Shown here: positions 31,802 through 44,655 of the stretch, piece by piece
How the letters are laid out: every line of letters begins with the position of its first letter
Position numbering within the stretch: position 1 is the stretch's first letter
Program-made: the position numbers and the translations under genes
DNA from: Buddleja alternifolia
Lineage: Eukaryota > Streptophyta > Magnoliopsida > Lamiales > Scrophulariaceae
NCBI GenBank assembly: GCA_019426215.1
Contig: CM033396.1
Location: 25,683,101-25,747,100 of the forward strand
Direction: 5' to 3'
DNA: 64,000 nt
Notes under the pieces: model-generated
Told to the model about the DNA's origin: nothing
The model's database searches: none
Seen by the model: the letters and a program-made list of their open reading frames with translations, nothing else

Positions 31802-33146
31802 TGTTAGGTCTTAAAAGTAAAATTGATTTAGTATGTTTTTACCTCATATTTGTCTTGAATTCATACCTTGAGTTGATCTTTTTAGTTGTTTTTATTTGTA
31901 TTTGCGTATTTTGGCTTCTAAGTCGTTTAAATGCTTTTATTGGTAAAGGACGATTGATTTGGCGAGTAAATGAAGGGATTTCTAAGCAAAGTGAAGAAGT
32001 CAACTAAGAGACTTAAAGAGGAGCAAAGAAGAGTCAAAATGAAAAGAGTTGAGTTGAAGAAAAAGTAAAGAAAAAAGTGGATAGCAGAATTGGCGCTGTG
32101 GTGCTAATATTCGGCACCACTGTGCAGCGCGCAGAAATCAGAAATTCTGGATGGGCTCGGATTTTGGGTCATTTGTTGGGCTTTTTGTAATTAGAATTCC
32201 TATATAAATAGAAGAAGTCAGAAAAATAGGGGAGTTTTAGATTCTTTTAGAGGAGAGAAGACGTGATTTGGGAGAGAGAAGGAGAAGGAGAGAAAACTTG
32301 AAGAGAAAGAAAAGGAAGCCATTGAACAGAAGAAAGAGAAATCTTGATTCTTGCCATCAACATAAGGGTTCTTCTTGATTTTTCTTGAATTCTTCTTCTT
32401 CCCCAATTGTTCTTATTATTTTCCACCGTTGTTAAACATGGGAATTCTTAATTTTATGGAATTTATTTCTTCTTTTTGTTTAATTATGTGTAGCTAAATA
32501 ATTTTCTAGGGTTTAAGATGTAGTCTTAAGTATTATTATGGATTGTTGATTTTCATTTGGTTATTTCTTGCTTTAATTAATCTATCAATGAGAGCTTAAT
32601 GCTTGTAGATGATTGGCCACAAAATACATGATTTAAGATAAATTGAGAAGTACCGGGAGGTGAATTAATTCATTAGTTCAGATTTGATGGACGTGTTTAA
32701 ATTACTCAATAGGGATATTAGTAATGTGCTGAGGTTAGCTAACGAATTTCATGAAAATTAGTGGATTCATCTAGATTAGTTATTGATCATGGGAGTGACG
32801 AGAACGAGTTTAGCTGGGTACTCATGGAGATCTCGGCAGAGTATCCATGTAATTAAGGAAACTCGGGTCTTTAATGAATGCAAGAATTTACAATCCAATG
32901 ATGTTCATAATCCATAAAAATTCCTTGATGAAGTCTTAATTCCTAGGCTTTCCATTTATTGAATTATTGTTTATTCAATTTGTTATTATTTATTTCTGTT
33001 TTTAATTAGTTAAAATCTGAAATCTAGCTAATCAATAGTCTAAATAATAGGATAAACTTTGTTTGGTACTTGACAACCTTCCCTGTGGAGACGATCTTAC
33101 TTACTCTTTATTATTTGTCGATACCGTGTTGTTGCGAGTGTCAACA
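31802..33146 (+). repeat. 5' LTR of Gypsy 2
   Basis: Starts TGTTAGGTCTTAAAA and ends GAGTGTCAACA. Compared with the 3' LTR it has about 54 extra bases near 32350-32415, where the 3' copy seems to have lost sequence between short repeats of TTGATTCTTG. The two copies are otherwise close to 95% identical by eye. Confidence 0.93.
32201..32208 (+). promoter_or_regulatory. TATA box in 5' LTR of Gypsy 2
   Basis: TATATAAATAG in the LTR, kept in the 3' LTR at about 53587. A purine-rich GAGAGAAGG tract follows, probably in the transcribed R/U5 part. Confidence 0.65.
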
Positions 33147-33149
33147 AAT

Positions 33150-33167
33150 TGGCGTCGTTGCCGGGGA
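33150..33167 (+). other. Primer binding site of Gypsy 2
   Basis: TGGCGTCGTTGCCGGGGA, three bases after the LTR. Athila-type elements carry TGGCGCCGTTGCCGGGGA, complementary to tRNA-Asp. This copy has one C to T change. Confidence 0.85.
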
Positions 33168-33287
33168 AGGCAACAAACAGTCAATATCGATAACAAATCG
33201 ATTCTTATTAGTTTAGACATTTTTTTTTATTTCTATTTTGAATTTTTTATCTGTTTGAGTTTTAATACTTGAGATTCTTGTTTCAGA

Positions 33288-34375
33288 ATGGTTGAGGAAC
33301 AGAGAACTCTCAGGGATTATGCCATGCCGACATATCAGAGTTTTAATTCGAGCATAGTTGTGCCTAATGTACAGGCAAATAGTTTTGAGTTGAAGCCAGC
33401 CATCATTCAAATGCTACAGAATAATGCTTTTAAAGGAGATATTGAGAGGGAAGATTCTCATTCCCATCTAGGGAATTTCTTGGAGATATGCAGTACATTT
33501 AAGATGAACGGAGTCATAGATGAGGCCATACGACTGTGGTAGTTCCCTTTCTCTCTATCCAAAAGAGCTAAGGAGTGGTTGAAAAACCAGCCGGCAAATA
33601 AGTTCACTACTTGGGCAGATTTGTCGACTGCGTTTCTCACCAAATATTTTCCACCGGCAAAGATAGCTCAGCTGAGGAATGCAATCACAGGATCCATGCA
33701 GGGAGATGGAGAAACACTTTATCAAGCGTGGGAAAGATATAAAAAACTACTAAGAAAATGCCCCCATCATGGTATTCCAAGTCGGATGCTTGTACAAACC
33801 TTTTACAATGGTTTGTCATATGACATCAAGATGACTATCGACGCAGCTGCAGGAGGTAGTTTCATGGGAAAGAATCCAGATGATGCACTCGCGCTCATGG
33901 ATGAGATGGCATCCAATAACTACCAATGGGCGAGTGACAGTCGTTCCATAAAGAAAGTGGTTGGCATGCATAATGTTGATGAACTCACCCTGCTCAATGC
34001 TAAAATGGATGCGCTACTGAAGAACTTCGAGGGACTCAAGTGCAATATCAGTGTCGTTTCTCAGCCTACCATAACCTGTGATGTTTGTGGAGCACCTCAC
34101 ATGGCTATAAATTGCCCACTCATGGAGCAAGCTCAGTATATCTCCAATGAGAACAACCAGTCGGGAAATCCATTCTCCAACACTTATAATTCGGGGTGGC
34201 GAAATCATCCCAATTTTTCTTGGGGAGATCAAGGAAACCAAGGGGCTCAAAACTTTCTTCCTAGGCATCAGTTTCCTCCAGGTTTCCAACAACAAGGTCC
34301 TCAAAATTTTCAGCAACCAAGTCAGCAAGGACCACCACCACGAGAACCACAAGCTTGGGAATTAGCCATTGAAAA
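33288..34375 (+). pseudogene. Gag of Gypsy 2 (Athila-like), N-terminal and central part
   Basis: ATG at 33288 opens a frame with one nonsense codon (TAG at 33540, expected Leu in RLxLFPFS) and no frameshift up to the SIRE 2 insertion. The gag domain has HSHLGNFLEICSTFKMNGV, AKEWLKNQPANKFTTWADL and AFLTKYFPPAKIAQLRNAI. A zinc knuckle of CX2CX3HX4C type is present (CDVCGAPHMAINC, 34077-34115). A Gln/Pro-rich tail follows. Translation then runs into the LTR of SIRE 2 at 34376, and gag resumes at 50456. Confidence 0.92.
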
Positions 34376-36245
34376 TGTTGGTCCCAAGTGGTATACGAAA
34401 GGGTTTAGAAGGGGTGGGTTGAATAGACCCTAAAGTCTTTTTCGACTTCTAAAAACTTTTATATTACTGTGAGGTATTTGAACGCTCGGAAAACTTTAAG
34501 CGCTGGGTGCGGCGCTTTGAGGGATGATGACTTAAGCGCTAGTTTCAGGCGCTTGAGAAAAGTTAACTTAGATTCGCTGATTTCAACACTTACCAAAGTA
34601 GGGCAGAGTTTAGTCACTAAATCAGGGTTAGCACAGCGGAAATGTTTTTATAGCTTAGCGTTCATTTTAACCAATTAGTCGCTTATTAGTTTAAATGCCT
34701 TTTTCAAGATATGATATGATAGTATAATGTAAGACAACAAAATAGTAAATGACACAAGATATTTGTAAGGTTCACTGGGTGATGTAATCCCAGCTACGTC
34801 CTTCTTCTCCCTTTGTCAGAGAGGTTTTCCACTATGATGATTATCAAAGAGTCACACAGAGACTTCTACAAAATAGAGAGAGGTTGGATATGATCTTGGA
34901 ACTCCTTGGTCACACAGATTTCAGCTCCACTAAAGATCTTCTATCCCCTTGCTTCTTTCACCCAAAAATAATGCAAGTTACACTTGATCTCGGAACTCCT
35001 TGGTCACACCGATTTCAGCTCCAGTAGAGATCTTCTTCCACACAAAAATGGTGCTTGTAGGTCAACACACTTTCTCACTCAGACGAAAGATGTTGAAAGG
35101 TTTTGCAATGGCTTTGTTTGGTTTTGGAAAGTTCAAACAACTTGAGGATATCTCAATAGTAATGTAGGGTCTTCAAAAAGGGGTTTGAGATATAGTTGAC
35201 TGTCTCTGGAATATTTGTGAAAAGCTTATACGGATATTGGGCTATGGATTTTTGTAAGCTTTTCTTTCAACAAAATAGGTATTCTTTTCTTGTGTCTTTT
35301 TGTATAACATACAAGAGGTTGTGACTGTTATTCACACTAGGATATTCAGGTATATCTCTTGTATATGTAACGGTTTTTTTTTGCTCTGTGTATTACTTAT
35401 TTGTTGAAAGGGCTATTTATAAGGTAATGGTGGTTTTTGTCCGTTTGATACGATAGGAATCTCGTTTCCCCAAACATTCCTTGAGTTCTGACATTTCTAA
35501 CTTTGAGTATACTTAATTAGTTAGGCATGTTCTTGGTTTCATAACTTCTGACAGTCTTGGTCAAATAAATGGCTTACCCATACGTTATAGTGCTTATATT
35601 TTAATAGCACTTATCCGACTTTTAATGCATCTTGTTTTATTTCCGTTAGAAATAATTTGTCCGTTTGATTCATGCATTCTTTAAGTCTTTGGATAGCTTT
35701 GGGTTTGAGTTCTCAGGTTACGTTCATTGTGGGTCGTGTTGGTTTAGCCTTTTGGACGCTTGCTGAAGAGAACAGTCTTTCTCGTGCATTAGACAGACGC
35801 TTGGACTGATCCTGAGTCTCTTCTCTTTATTTCAGACGCTTACTCTTCAATTTTGTCTTTGATAGGCTCACTCAGAATTCCATCATTGACTTAGTGTTGC
35901 GTACGGCCTGAGTTATCCATTCGTATTTTGAGAGCTGGAGTTGTAACCTGGAATAGTCTCTAAAACGTTTGACGGACGCTTCAAGAGATCTTTATCTTCT
36001 GTAGCTTCAGACGCTTGATCTTCGACTTTATCACTTGGTAGACTTACCCAGAATTCTCCTTAGTGATTTAGTATCACATTCTTAGTCTAAAATTCTACAA
36101 AGATAAAAACTATAAGCCTAAGATAAATAAGCTTTCAGGTACTTATGAACAATATTCTATGAAAGCTTTTATACTTACATTTTTCGGGGTCTAACAGGAA
36201 GTCCTATTTGTCATCATCAAAACATCTAACATGAAATTCCTAACA
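34376..36245 (-). repeat. 3' LTR of SIRE 2
   Basis: 1870 bp. On the plus strand it runs from TGTTGGTCCCAAG to ATTCCTAACA. The termini and some inner blocks match the SIRE 1 LTR family, but the body differs, so SIRE 2 belongs to a related, separate family. A TATA box lies at about 35414-35421 on the minus strand. Confidence 0.95.
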
Positions 36246-36260
36246 ATTTCCCCCTTTTTG
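36246..36260 (-). other. Polypurine tract of SIRE 2
   Basis: The minus strand reads CAAAAAGGGGGAAAT next to the LTR start, identical to the tract of SIRE 1 at 16567-16581. Confidence 0.9.
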
Positions 36261-36434
36261 ATGATGGCAATACCTATTTAGTTCAAGCGTTAGATACCTA
36301 AAGTATGAGTTAGCGTAGGTTAGTAAGTTAGTTTGAGCTTCAACGAGATGTTTCAGCTGTAAAATGCATTTTATATATATCTTTGATAGTACAAGCATTT
36401 TACAACTGAAATGAAAGAATCATAAGTAAAAAAA

Positions 36435-38811
36435 TCAAGATCGTGATTTGATCTTGTATCTCTTAGTCATTTCAGCACGGATTGCTTCAGTTATCTGATC
36501 TTCTAGCGTCATCATCGCAGCATGATCTTTACTGATTATATGTTTGTTTTCTTTTACTTGTCGTGCCTTGAAAGTATTGAGCTGCTTATCCCATTCCTCT
36601 GGACTGATGCCTATGTATCGTAGGCAAATTCTGAAGGTTTGGTCAAAGTTAGACATTTTTCGCTCTAAGGCTAAGACTGCTGGATCAGATGGTTCTGGAA
36701 TTGAGGCTCTGAGAAGAGGAATATCAAATTGTTCAAGCAGTGCTCTTGAAGGTAATGGAAGATTTGGATAGAGCACTCATGGGGTTTCTTTTTTTATTGG
36801 ACGCTCCCACCGAGGTAGTTACCCAAGAAGGATAGGGATACCTTGGCTCTGTACTTAGTGTGAGGGAAGTATCAATATGTTGACGCTTGGATGGTGGAGG
36901 AGGATCTTGATCTTTAGATGTTGAAGATTTCCTCTTTTCTCCCTTCTTTTCCCCTTATTACCATCATCAGTCTGTATGAAATGCTGAGTAAGAAGACTGA
37001 CTTGAGTAGCAATCTGAGCGACAGAGGCTTCAAGAGTGGTCAGACGCTGGTCGAAGTGTTCTTTCATGACCAATAGTTGAGTGTGATTAGCGTCTGTAAG
37101 AGAGGTCTCAAGAGCCGTGAAACGGTGGTTTAGATCATTTGTTAAAGCCACATGACTTGCCTGAGTAGCTGTAGATAGTTGCTGTATTTGAGTGAGGCAT
37201 TCAGTCATGGACGCTTGAGCGTCGGGAACCATAGTGCTAACTCGAGGCTTAAAACGGGATGTGTGCTTGAGAGATTCAATAGGTACTTGATAATTAGGAT
37301 CAAATACTGTTCCTCGATGCTCTGGGGCACTGTTGGACTAGGTGGATGCAGTAGAGTCGGATTCAGTTGGACTGCGGGGATTAGGCGCTTGAGGGAATTC
37401 TGGTGAGCGCTCAGGAGCAGGTAACGTTTCAGCTGGTGCTGCAGTAGATGCTGACTCTATACGGCTAAAGTCCGTAAACTGAAAGTCCAAGCTGGCAAAC
37501 GGATCATCTGCATATGGATAGGTAGCAGTCTAGAGAAGTTCATTCAAATGTAGAGTGGGGAGATAAGTACCTTGAATGAACGTGCTGATAGGACTATCCA
37601 TGGCCCTGATATACATTGGCCCGAGGATATCCAGCACATGGGTGGGAAAGATTTTTGAGGGCGCTTGGCAGATGGAGAACAAGGCATCTGGGCAATAGTG
37701 TTGTGAGAAGCCAAATAGCCTATCTGTTGGGAGAGTCTTCGGTTGAACGCTTACGTCTCTTGAAGATACGCTTCACATTTACCCCTTCGGTTGGGGACGC
37801 TTGAGTCTGTGGAACTGCTGGTTCTCCAAAGTCGATATTTTTGAGGACCTTTTCCAGATCCTTCCGACTAATGAGGGGTATAGAGTCCTCGTCTTCTTCA
37901 TCACTTTTGATAGGTTGAGCCTTGGGCTTTCGAGGAGCCCGTTTCTTTGTGACAGTGGGACGCTTCACATTACATTTAGTCTTCTCCTGATCTGGGCGCT
38001 TAGCCTCCTCATTTGATGCTGCACGTACAACTTCGCGCTCAGAGAGAGGTCTAGCAGCACCTCCAACTTTGGGTGGATTGAAGAGATTGTTGATGATTCT
38101 TGGCCCATAGAACTTATGCTTGGCCACGGTGACTCCTACTGAAGAGGTGCACTTTGCTCGGAAAATTAGATCACTTAAAACTAGGCCATAAGGTCTGTTT
38201 GAAGTGCGTAGACTGTCTTTGAATCGGCTGAATATATAGGCGGTCCAGTTGATTTTTATGTTGAGCAAGATAGCAGTCATCATCTGGAACTGGGTTGGGC
38301 TGATTTTGCCAAAGGTTCCTACTCTGCATTCAATGTTTTTACTACAGAAATCAGCTAAGACTCGATACCTGTTCACTATATCTTTCTTCTCAAAGTATGG
38401 TTTGTATGGAACACCATCGTAGGCGCTAATCTGAGTCCAAACTTCTTGGATTTGTTCCTCAGTGATAGTGTCTAAAGTCGCTCCGTCGTTAGGTCGAGAG
38501 AAATTCTGGGCAATAGAGGCCGCAAAGAGAGTGAACGTCTTTGATTCCGTCTTGGGGGCAGTAAACAAACAGGTGATGGAAGTCTCATCGTCAGACAGAC
38601 TAGCATTTCTCCAGAAAAATTTTAATTCTTCAGGAAACATGTACGAGTGTTTGGTAAGAAATTTCTGAAGCCCAGCCTCTGCTACAGAGTCCATCATTTC
38701 CGTTAAATCAATTTGGGGGTTTTCATAGAGAAACTTCCAATCGATTATAAGGCCTTCAGTGACCTTAACAATAACTTCTGTGGTTCCAGCAGTAGCTTTC
38801 TTGGGTGCCAT
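36435..38811 (-). pseudogene. Post-pol (env-position) ORF of SIRE 2 with large internal deletion
   Basis: The ATG at 38811 (MAPKKATAGT) is the counterpart of SIRE 1 12185. The N-terminal 360 or so residues (EVIVKVTEGLIIDWKFLYENP, QFQMMTAILLNIKINWTAYIF, KKRAPRKPK, VNVKRIFKRRKRS) are open to a stop at 37720. Near there it jumps to the counterpart of SIRE 1 position 14880 (LFGFSQHYCPDALFSICQ in another frame), so about 1.5 kb (500 codons) is missing. The C-terminal part follows with coiled-coil-like sequence (37232-36855), a frameshift after DDGNKG, and the conserved last 113 residues (LYPNLPLPSRALLEQFDIPL to 36435). Function unknown. Confidence 0.82.
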
Positions 38812-39954
38812 TAGTGAGAAATAGACAGAGATTAAAAATGAAAATTTTGTTTTTGAGAGAGAGAGATTTTTCTTGCACGAATGAAAGAGAGTGTAAGAGA
38901 GATTATGTTTTGCAGAAGGTGTGCTTTGAAATACTACAATTTGAATGTTTTTTGTGTTTGAAGGTTGAGATGTTGACACGTGGAGGAGTATAAATCTCAG
39001 CCATTAAAATACGACTGTTGACGTGAATTTAGATTTAATAAGCACGGTTAATTTTAGTAACAACCACATATACTATTTTTACGTCCGATTAAAAATTTGA
39101 AACAGAGACTTTTGATATACTGAAAGTGATACGTGTGCCCGTTAACAGCGGACATGTATTTTATGAAAAACCATTCGGGAACCGAAATTTTGAACAACTA
39201 TTCAAATACCCGCCAAAAGTTTGTAGGAGCGTCTGGACCTATTCAGAAGAAGATGACGCTTGAAATAATTCTGTGTGATTTTGACGCTTGAGAATCTTGA
39301 GGTTCTCTTTCAAGTAACTTTTTGTGCTTTAGCGGTCATCGTAACATATAGAATTATTCTTTTCAGGGTATGTATGAGGACACAGTTTCCCAGTACTTAT
39401 CATTATGTCTTGGTAGTAGTGTTTTACTTTTGGTTTAAAATATTCAGCACTGGTTGTATTCGTCTAAGATACATGGTAATTGTACTTACGCGTGTACATG
39501 TGCTGAACCATCTTTGAAAAACTTGATGAGTACCCATGGGTTTTCTTGAGCGAAAGGTCAGGAATGTCAAGTCAGCATTAATTGCATTGATTGACTAATC
39601 CACTTTCTCGTTTTAGCGTAGGGTAATGTACGCTTGCTTTTAAAGGATCTTTTTACTAAGCGCTTTAGCTGGGAATAAAGCTAAGTGTTCAGTTTATTTT
39701 GAGAGGGCACAGACGCTAAAGAGAACGTTTGATAAGTGTCTGAAAGAGTTTAGCATATAATGCTAAGTGCTTATGACCAATGTAATAATAAAAAAACGGT
39801 TTTGGTCATTCTCACTGAAGTTCAGTTATCCCTTTTAAGATTCCCCCTATGTAGGTGCTCCTTAATGTTGATAACTTATTGAACGATTTTATGTGTAAAA
39901 AGAATTTTATTCCCCCTAAATTTATGCTTAATGAAAGGATGATGTTTCAAATGA
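38812..39954 (-). other. Spacer between pol and post-pol ORF of SIRE 2
   Basis: AT-rich, non-coding. On the minus strand two polypurine-like motifs follow pol (39921-39910, AAATTTAGGGGGAAT, and 39850-39840, ATAGGGGGAA), as in SIRE 1. Several ACGCTT motifs are present. Confidence 0.7.
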
Positions 39955-42900
39955 TTAGGCATTTAGATCAATCATACCTAGTTCACTTCTTAAAGTGAGA
40001 AAGCGTTGTTCGTTGAGAGCTTTGGTGAAGATATATGCTAATTGTTTTTCTGTACCAATGAATTGCATGGAGATATCCTTCTTTTGAACATGGTCACGCA
40101 GAAAATGATACCGTATGTCAATGTGTTTGGTTCTAGAGTGAAGAACTGGATTTTGTGTCATTGCCAAGGCACTTTGGTTGTCACAATGGATTGGGGTTGG
40201 ACCTAAGACTACGCCATAGTCTCTAAGTTGTTGCCTCATCCAGAGAATTTGTGCACAACAGCTTCCAGCGGCTACGTACTCAGCTTCAGCAGTAGAAGTC
40301 GCAATGGATTGTTGTTTCTTACTGTGCCATGAAATTAGTCTATCACCTAGGAATTGACATGTACCACTAGTACTTTTTCTATCTATTTTGCATCCTGCAA
40401 AATCTGCATCTGAGTAACCGATTAGTTCAAAAGGAGAATCCCTGGGGTATCATAAGCCCACATGTTGTGTGCCTTTAAGGTACCTAAGGATTCTCTTGGT
40501 AGCAATTAAGTGTGATTCTTTAGGATCGGCTTGAAAGCGTGCACACATGCATACTGAGAATATAATATCAGGTCTACTAGCTGTTAGATAAAGAAGTGAT
40601 CCAATGATGCCTCTATAATTTGTAGCATCGACTTTCCTTCCACTTTCATCTTTATCTAGCTTAGTCGTTTGGCTCATTGGAATTTTGGAAGATGATACAT
40701 TTTCCATACCGAATTTCTTAATCATATCTCTAGTATATTTAGTTTGGTTTATAAATATACCATTAGGGAGTTGTTTAATTTGTAATCCTAAGAAAAAAGT
40801 TAACTCGCCCATCATGCTCATTTCAAATTGGTCTTGCATCATTTTTGAAAATTTCACACATAAACGCTTATTAGTAGATCCAAATATAATATCATCAACA
40901 TAAATTTGAACTAAGAGAATATCTTCATTATGGGTAATCTTAAATAGCGTTGTATCAACGCTTCCTTTTGAAAAACCTTTACCAATAAGGAAAATAGAAA
41001 GAGTGTCATACCATGCTCTTGGTGCTTGTTTAAGGCCGTAGAGTGCCTTGTCCAATTTGTAGACCATACCTTTCCCATGGTTATTGATGAATCCTGGTGG
41101 TTGCTCCACATATACTTCTTCTTGGAGCTTACCATTCAGAAATGCACTTTTTACATCCATTTGATATACTGTAAACTTGTTGAATGCTGCGAATGCTAGA
41201 AACATGCGGATTGCTTCAAGACGGGCAACTGGAGCGTATGTTTCATCAAAGTCGATGCCCTCTTCTTGACAGTATCCCTGAGCTACGAGTCTGGCTTTGT
41301 TTCTAATCACAATCCCATTCTCATCCTTTTTGTTTCTATAGACCCATCTAGTTCCAATGACCCCTTGGTGGGTTGGTCTTGGTACTAGCGTCTATACCTC
41401 ATTTCCTTAAAATTGGTTTAGCTCTTCTTGCATGGCTTCTATCCAGCTTGGATCGCTTAGCGCTTCATCCACTTTCTTAGGTTCCATTTGAGATAGGAAG
41501 CTTGTGAACATGGCCTCGTTTATTGTAGCGGCTCTAGTCTTTGCTGGTGCTCCCATATCTCCAATAATTAATTCTGGTGGATGGTCTCTGAGCCATTTTC
41601 TATCTGGTTGAGAAAGGTTTAGAGCTTGATCAATCGCTTGACTACGTTGCATAGGCGCTTGACCAGCTCTTTGCGTAGGCGCTTCAGTGTTTATAGTTCT
41701 AACTTGCTCTTGATGATCACTTTCTTCATGGTCATCAGCGTTTCTTTGGTCATTGACAGCCTCGTGAGTAAGTGTAGGATTAGGCACGATAATCTCATCC
41801 TCTTCATCAAGATCGCTGTCATCACATAGATTGCTTTGTGATGTTTGTTGAGAGAGTTCCTCAGTTCCTACATCATCAATATTAACCTTACTCGGTTCTT
41901 GGTTAGCATCATCAAACACAACATGAATGGATTCCTCTACCTTTGATTTGATCTTATTTAGGATACGAAAGCTCTTTCCATTTTTGGCATAGCCTAGAAA
42001 GATTCCTTCATTTGCTTTAGGATCAAATGTCTTTAAGTTTTGGGATCCATTGTTATGAATGAAGCATTTTGAACCAAATACATGAAAATATGAAACATTT
42101 GGCTTACGTCCCTTCCATAGTTCATATGGTGTCTTTTCATGTTGCTTGTTGATCATACACCGATTCTGTGTGTAGCAAGCGGTATTGATAGCTTTGGCCC
42201 AAAACCTTTGAGGTAGCTTGGATTCGGCTAACATGGTATAGGCAGCTTCCTTGAGCGTTCTGTTCCGTCGCTCAGCAACTCCATTTTGTTGAGGGGTTCT
42301 AGGCGCTGAATACTCATGAAGTATCCCAAGGTCTTTGCAATATTTCTCAACAATATGGTTAGTAAATTCAGTTCCTCTATCGCTTCTAATTCTGGTTACT
42401 TTTAGGTCTTTTGAGTTTTGTAGCTGACGACTTAGTGATGTGAGCTTAGCGCTAGTTTCATCTTTAGACACTAAAAATTCTACCCATGTATAACGTGAGA
42501 AATCATCAACTATTACTAGTGAATACTTTTTACCGCTAATGCTCATGATTTGAATAGGACCAAATAAATCTAAGTGTAATAATTCAAGTACTCGCGATGT
42601 AGATAGATGAGATTTCTTCTTAAAGGATGATTTGACTTGCTTACCCATTTGACAAGCATCACATAAGCGATCTTTATTAAAGGAACCTTTAGGTAATCCC
42701 TCTACGAGATTTAGAGATATTAATTGAGAGATTGCCTTGAAGTTGAGGTGATTCATTTTTCTGTGCCATACCAACCCAATTCATTTTGATTCTTAGCTAC
42801 GAAACATGTAGGGTTGTTATCTAATGTTGAATCCCAATCTACTAAGTATACATTGTTTGTTCTTTTTCCTTTTAACTTCGTAGATCTTGTCTTAACATCT

Positions 42901-43199
42901 ATTATTTCGCAGAAGTCACTATAGAACTTAATTTCAAAACCTTTATCACAAAATTGACTTATGCTTAAGAGATTATGCTTAAGACCCTCAACATAATATA
43001 CATCATTTATCATGATGTTCCCCCTGCGCATGATACCTATACCTTTAGTTTTACCTTTGGAATTGTCACCGAATATAACTTGAGGACCATTGGTTGCACG
43101 ATAGTTGATCAGAGGATCCTTTGAGCCAGTCATATGTCTTGATGACCCACTATCTATGTACCATATTGAAGTGTCGGTGTTGGCTCTAGGTACCTGCAT
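39955..43199 (-). pseudogene. Sirevirus pol polyprotein (SIRE 2), nearly complete but broken
   Basis: Minus strand, starting with an ATG at 43199 (MQVPRANTDTSIWY). Protease has WYIDSGSSRHMTG. A frameshift lies near 42765. Pre-integrase (WHRKMNHLNFK, CDACQMGKQ) follows. Integrase has HLDLFGP, IRSDRGTEF and QQNGVAERRN. RT has [10 protein letters not shown]. RNase H and the end motif [11 protein letters not shown] are present. In-frame stops occur at 41407, about 41380, and 40450 (TGA where SIRE 1 has Trp). It is clearly homologous to SIRE 1 pol over its whole length, with all catalytic motifs visible. Confidence 0.93.
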
Positions 43200-43213
43200 T
43201 CAAAAGGGCAGTT

Positions 43214-43829
43214 TTAATTCTTTTTAGGTACCCATTTTGTTTTGGGTCCTTCTTTGTTAGTAACGTTAATTTGAATTAGATTTTTTGGAACCCATATTTG
43301 CCTTATCTTCATTATGGGAGAGAGATTGGCCTTCTTGGGTTTCGTTTTGTGTTGTGTGTGTTTTTTAGGTGTATAGAAATATCCTTGATTATAGAAATAA
43401 TCATAATCGTAATCAAAATTATCATAGTGTTGATAATATGAACTGGATTGTTTTGGATATAGACGTTTGATCTTGTTTGGTACTGGCTTAGGATGCACTT
43501 TTGGTGCGGGACGCTTAACGTTTGATTCACTTGTAGAAGGTATTTCCTTAGCCTTTTGAACGTTTGGATATATTTTCTTTTGTGTGACATTCGCTTTGGT
43601 CTTTCCTTTGCCTGAGTAAGTGTTGACTTTACCATTAGCTTTTGTACCAATATCTGTTGGTTCATTCAGCGTTTGTCTGATTGAACTTTCTCCAACAAAG
43701 ATTACAACTTTTCCTTTGTTGATTGTTGTAACATTGGACGCTTTGGCTTTATGACTAAATTTATCACAACCTAGACCGGTCTTTTCACCAAATACCCTGG
43801 TTACTTCAACTCCAACGCATCATCCCATC
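43214..43829 (-). pseudogene. Sirevirus gag C-terminal part (SIRE 2)
   Basis: On the minus strand the frame contains TRVFGEKTGLGCDKF, KGKVVIFVGESS, then a Lys/Pro-rich stretch with at least one frame change near 43500, the Tyr/Asp-rich tract (YYQHYDNFDYDYDYFYNQGY), and WVPKKN before the TAA at 43214. The central gag, with the zinc knuckle, is missing, lost together with the left half of Gypsy 3. Confidence 0.8.
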
Positions 43830-43851
43830 AACTCCAACGCATCATCCCATC
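43808..43851. repeat. 22-bp tandem duplication at the SIRE 2 / Gypsy 3 junction
   Basis: CAACTCCAACGCATCATCCC plus AT occurs twice in direct succession (43808-43829 and 43830-43851), exactly where Sirevirus gag gives way to Athila-like pol. It looks like a repair scar of the deletion that removed both adjoining parts. Confidence 0.8.
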
Positions 43852-43852
43852 G

Positions 43853-44655
43853 AGGTTCGTCTTCCATTTCCAAATGCACAAAAAACAAAAAAGAAAGATA
43901 TGGATCAGATTTTCCGTAGGATTGTGGCGACTCTTTGTGAGGACCCGGGGAGGCTCACCATTCCGTGCACCATTGGCCCTCTTACTTTTGAAAAGGTTAT
44001 TTACGATACGGGAGCAAGTATCAATCTCCTCCCGTATTCTCTCTTCAAGAAGTTGGGCCTTGGAAATCCCAAACCGACATCAATGAGCCTCCAACTCGCC
44101 GATGGATCAATTAAGAGACCAAAGGGGATAATAGAAAATGTTATTGTACAAGTTGACAAATTCTTTTTTCGAGTTGACTTTGTGGTCCTTGATATGGAGG
44201 AAGATGTTGAGATGCCCTTGATTCTAGGAAGACCTTTCCTAATCACTAGCAATGCCAAGATCGACATGGGAAAAGGTAAGTTATCATTGAGGGTAGGAGA
44301 TGTAAAAGTGATATTTGATGCTTCTAATAACAGGAAACCATCTATGGATGATCTTACTTGTTCCAATATCGATGTTATTAATCCTTCTCTTGATGAGAAA
44401 TGTGCAAATGGCAAGACTAAGGGCACACTCGAGTTGGAGGATGAGATTCCATATGATAAACACAACAAAGAGGGAAAAGAAGATTTATGCATGAAATACA
44501 TTCCACCCCATCGCCGTGCTCGTAAGATTGAAAATACTCATCCAATACAAAGGGCTTATTGCAAAATCCCGCAATACGAGTGGAAGCAAGTAGACCATGG
44601 AGCTAAAAGGAGGCATGACAAGGATTTGGTCGTGTTAAATGGACCACCTATTTGA
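43853..44655 (+). pseudogene. Athila-like protease fused to pol tail (Gypsy 3)
   Basis: An uninterrupted frame of over 250 codons. The retropepsin active site is YDTGASINLLPYSL (Asp at 44005). ILGRPFLITSNAKIDMGKG follows, as in other Athila-like proteases. After about residue 180 a spacer leads into CMKYIPPHRRARKIENTHP and RHDKDLVVLNGPPI, the tail that precedes the conserved post-pol block. RT, RNase H and integrase are deleted without breaking the frame. Either this is a neat deletion or this family is a non-autonomous form with a short ORF. Confidence 0.85.

Noticed and set aside
34469..34678. 69-codon frame present twice (also 48680-48889)
   Set aside because: It lies in the two LTRs of SIRE 2. 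Its duplication is that of the LTR, not evidence of a gene.
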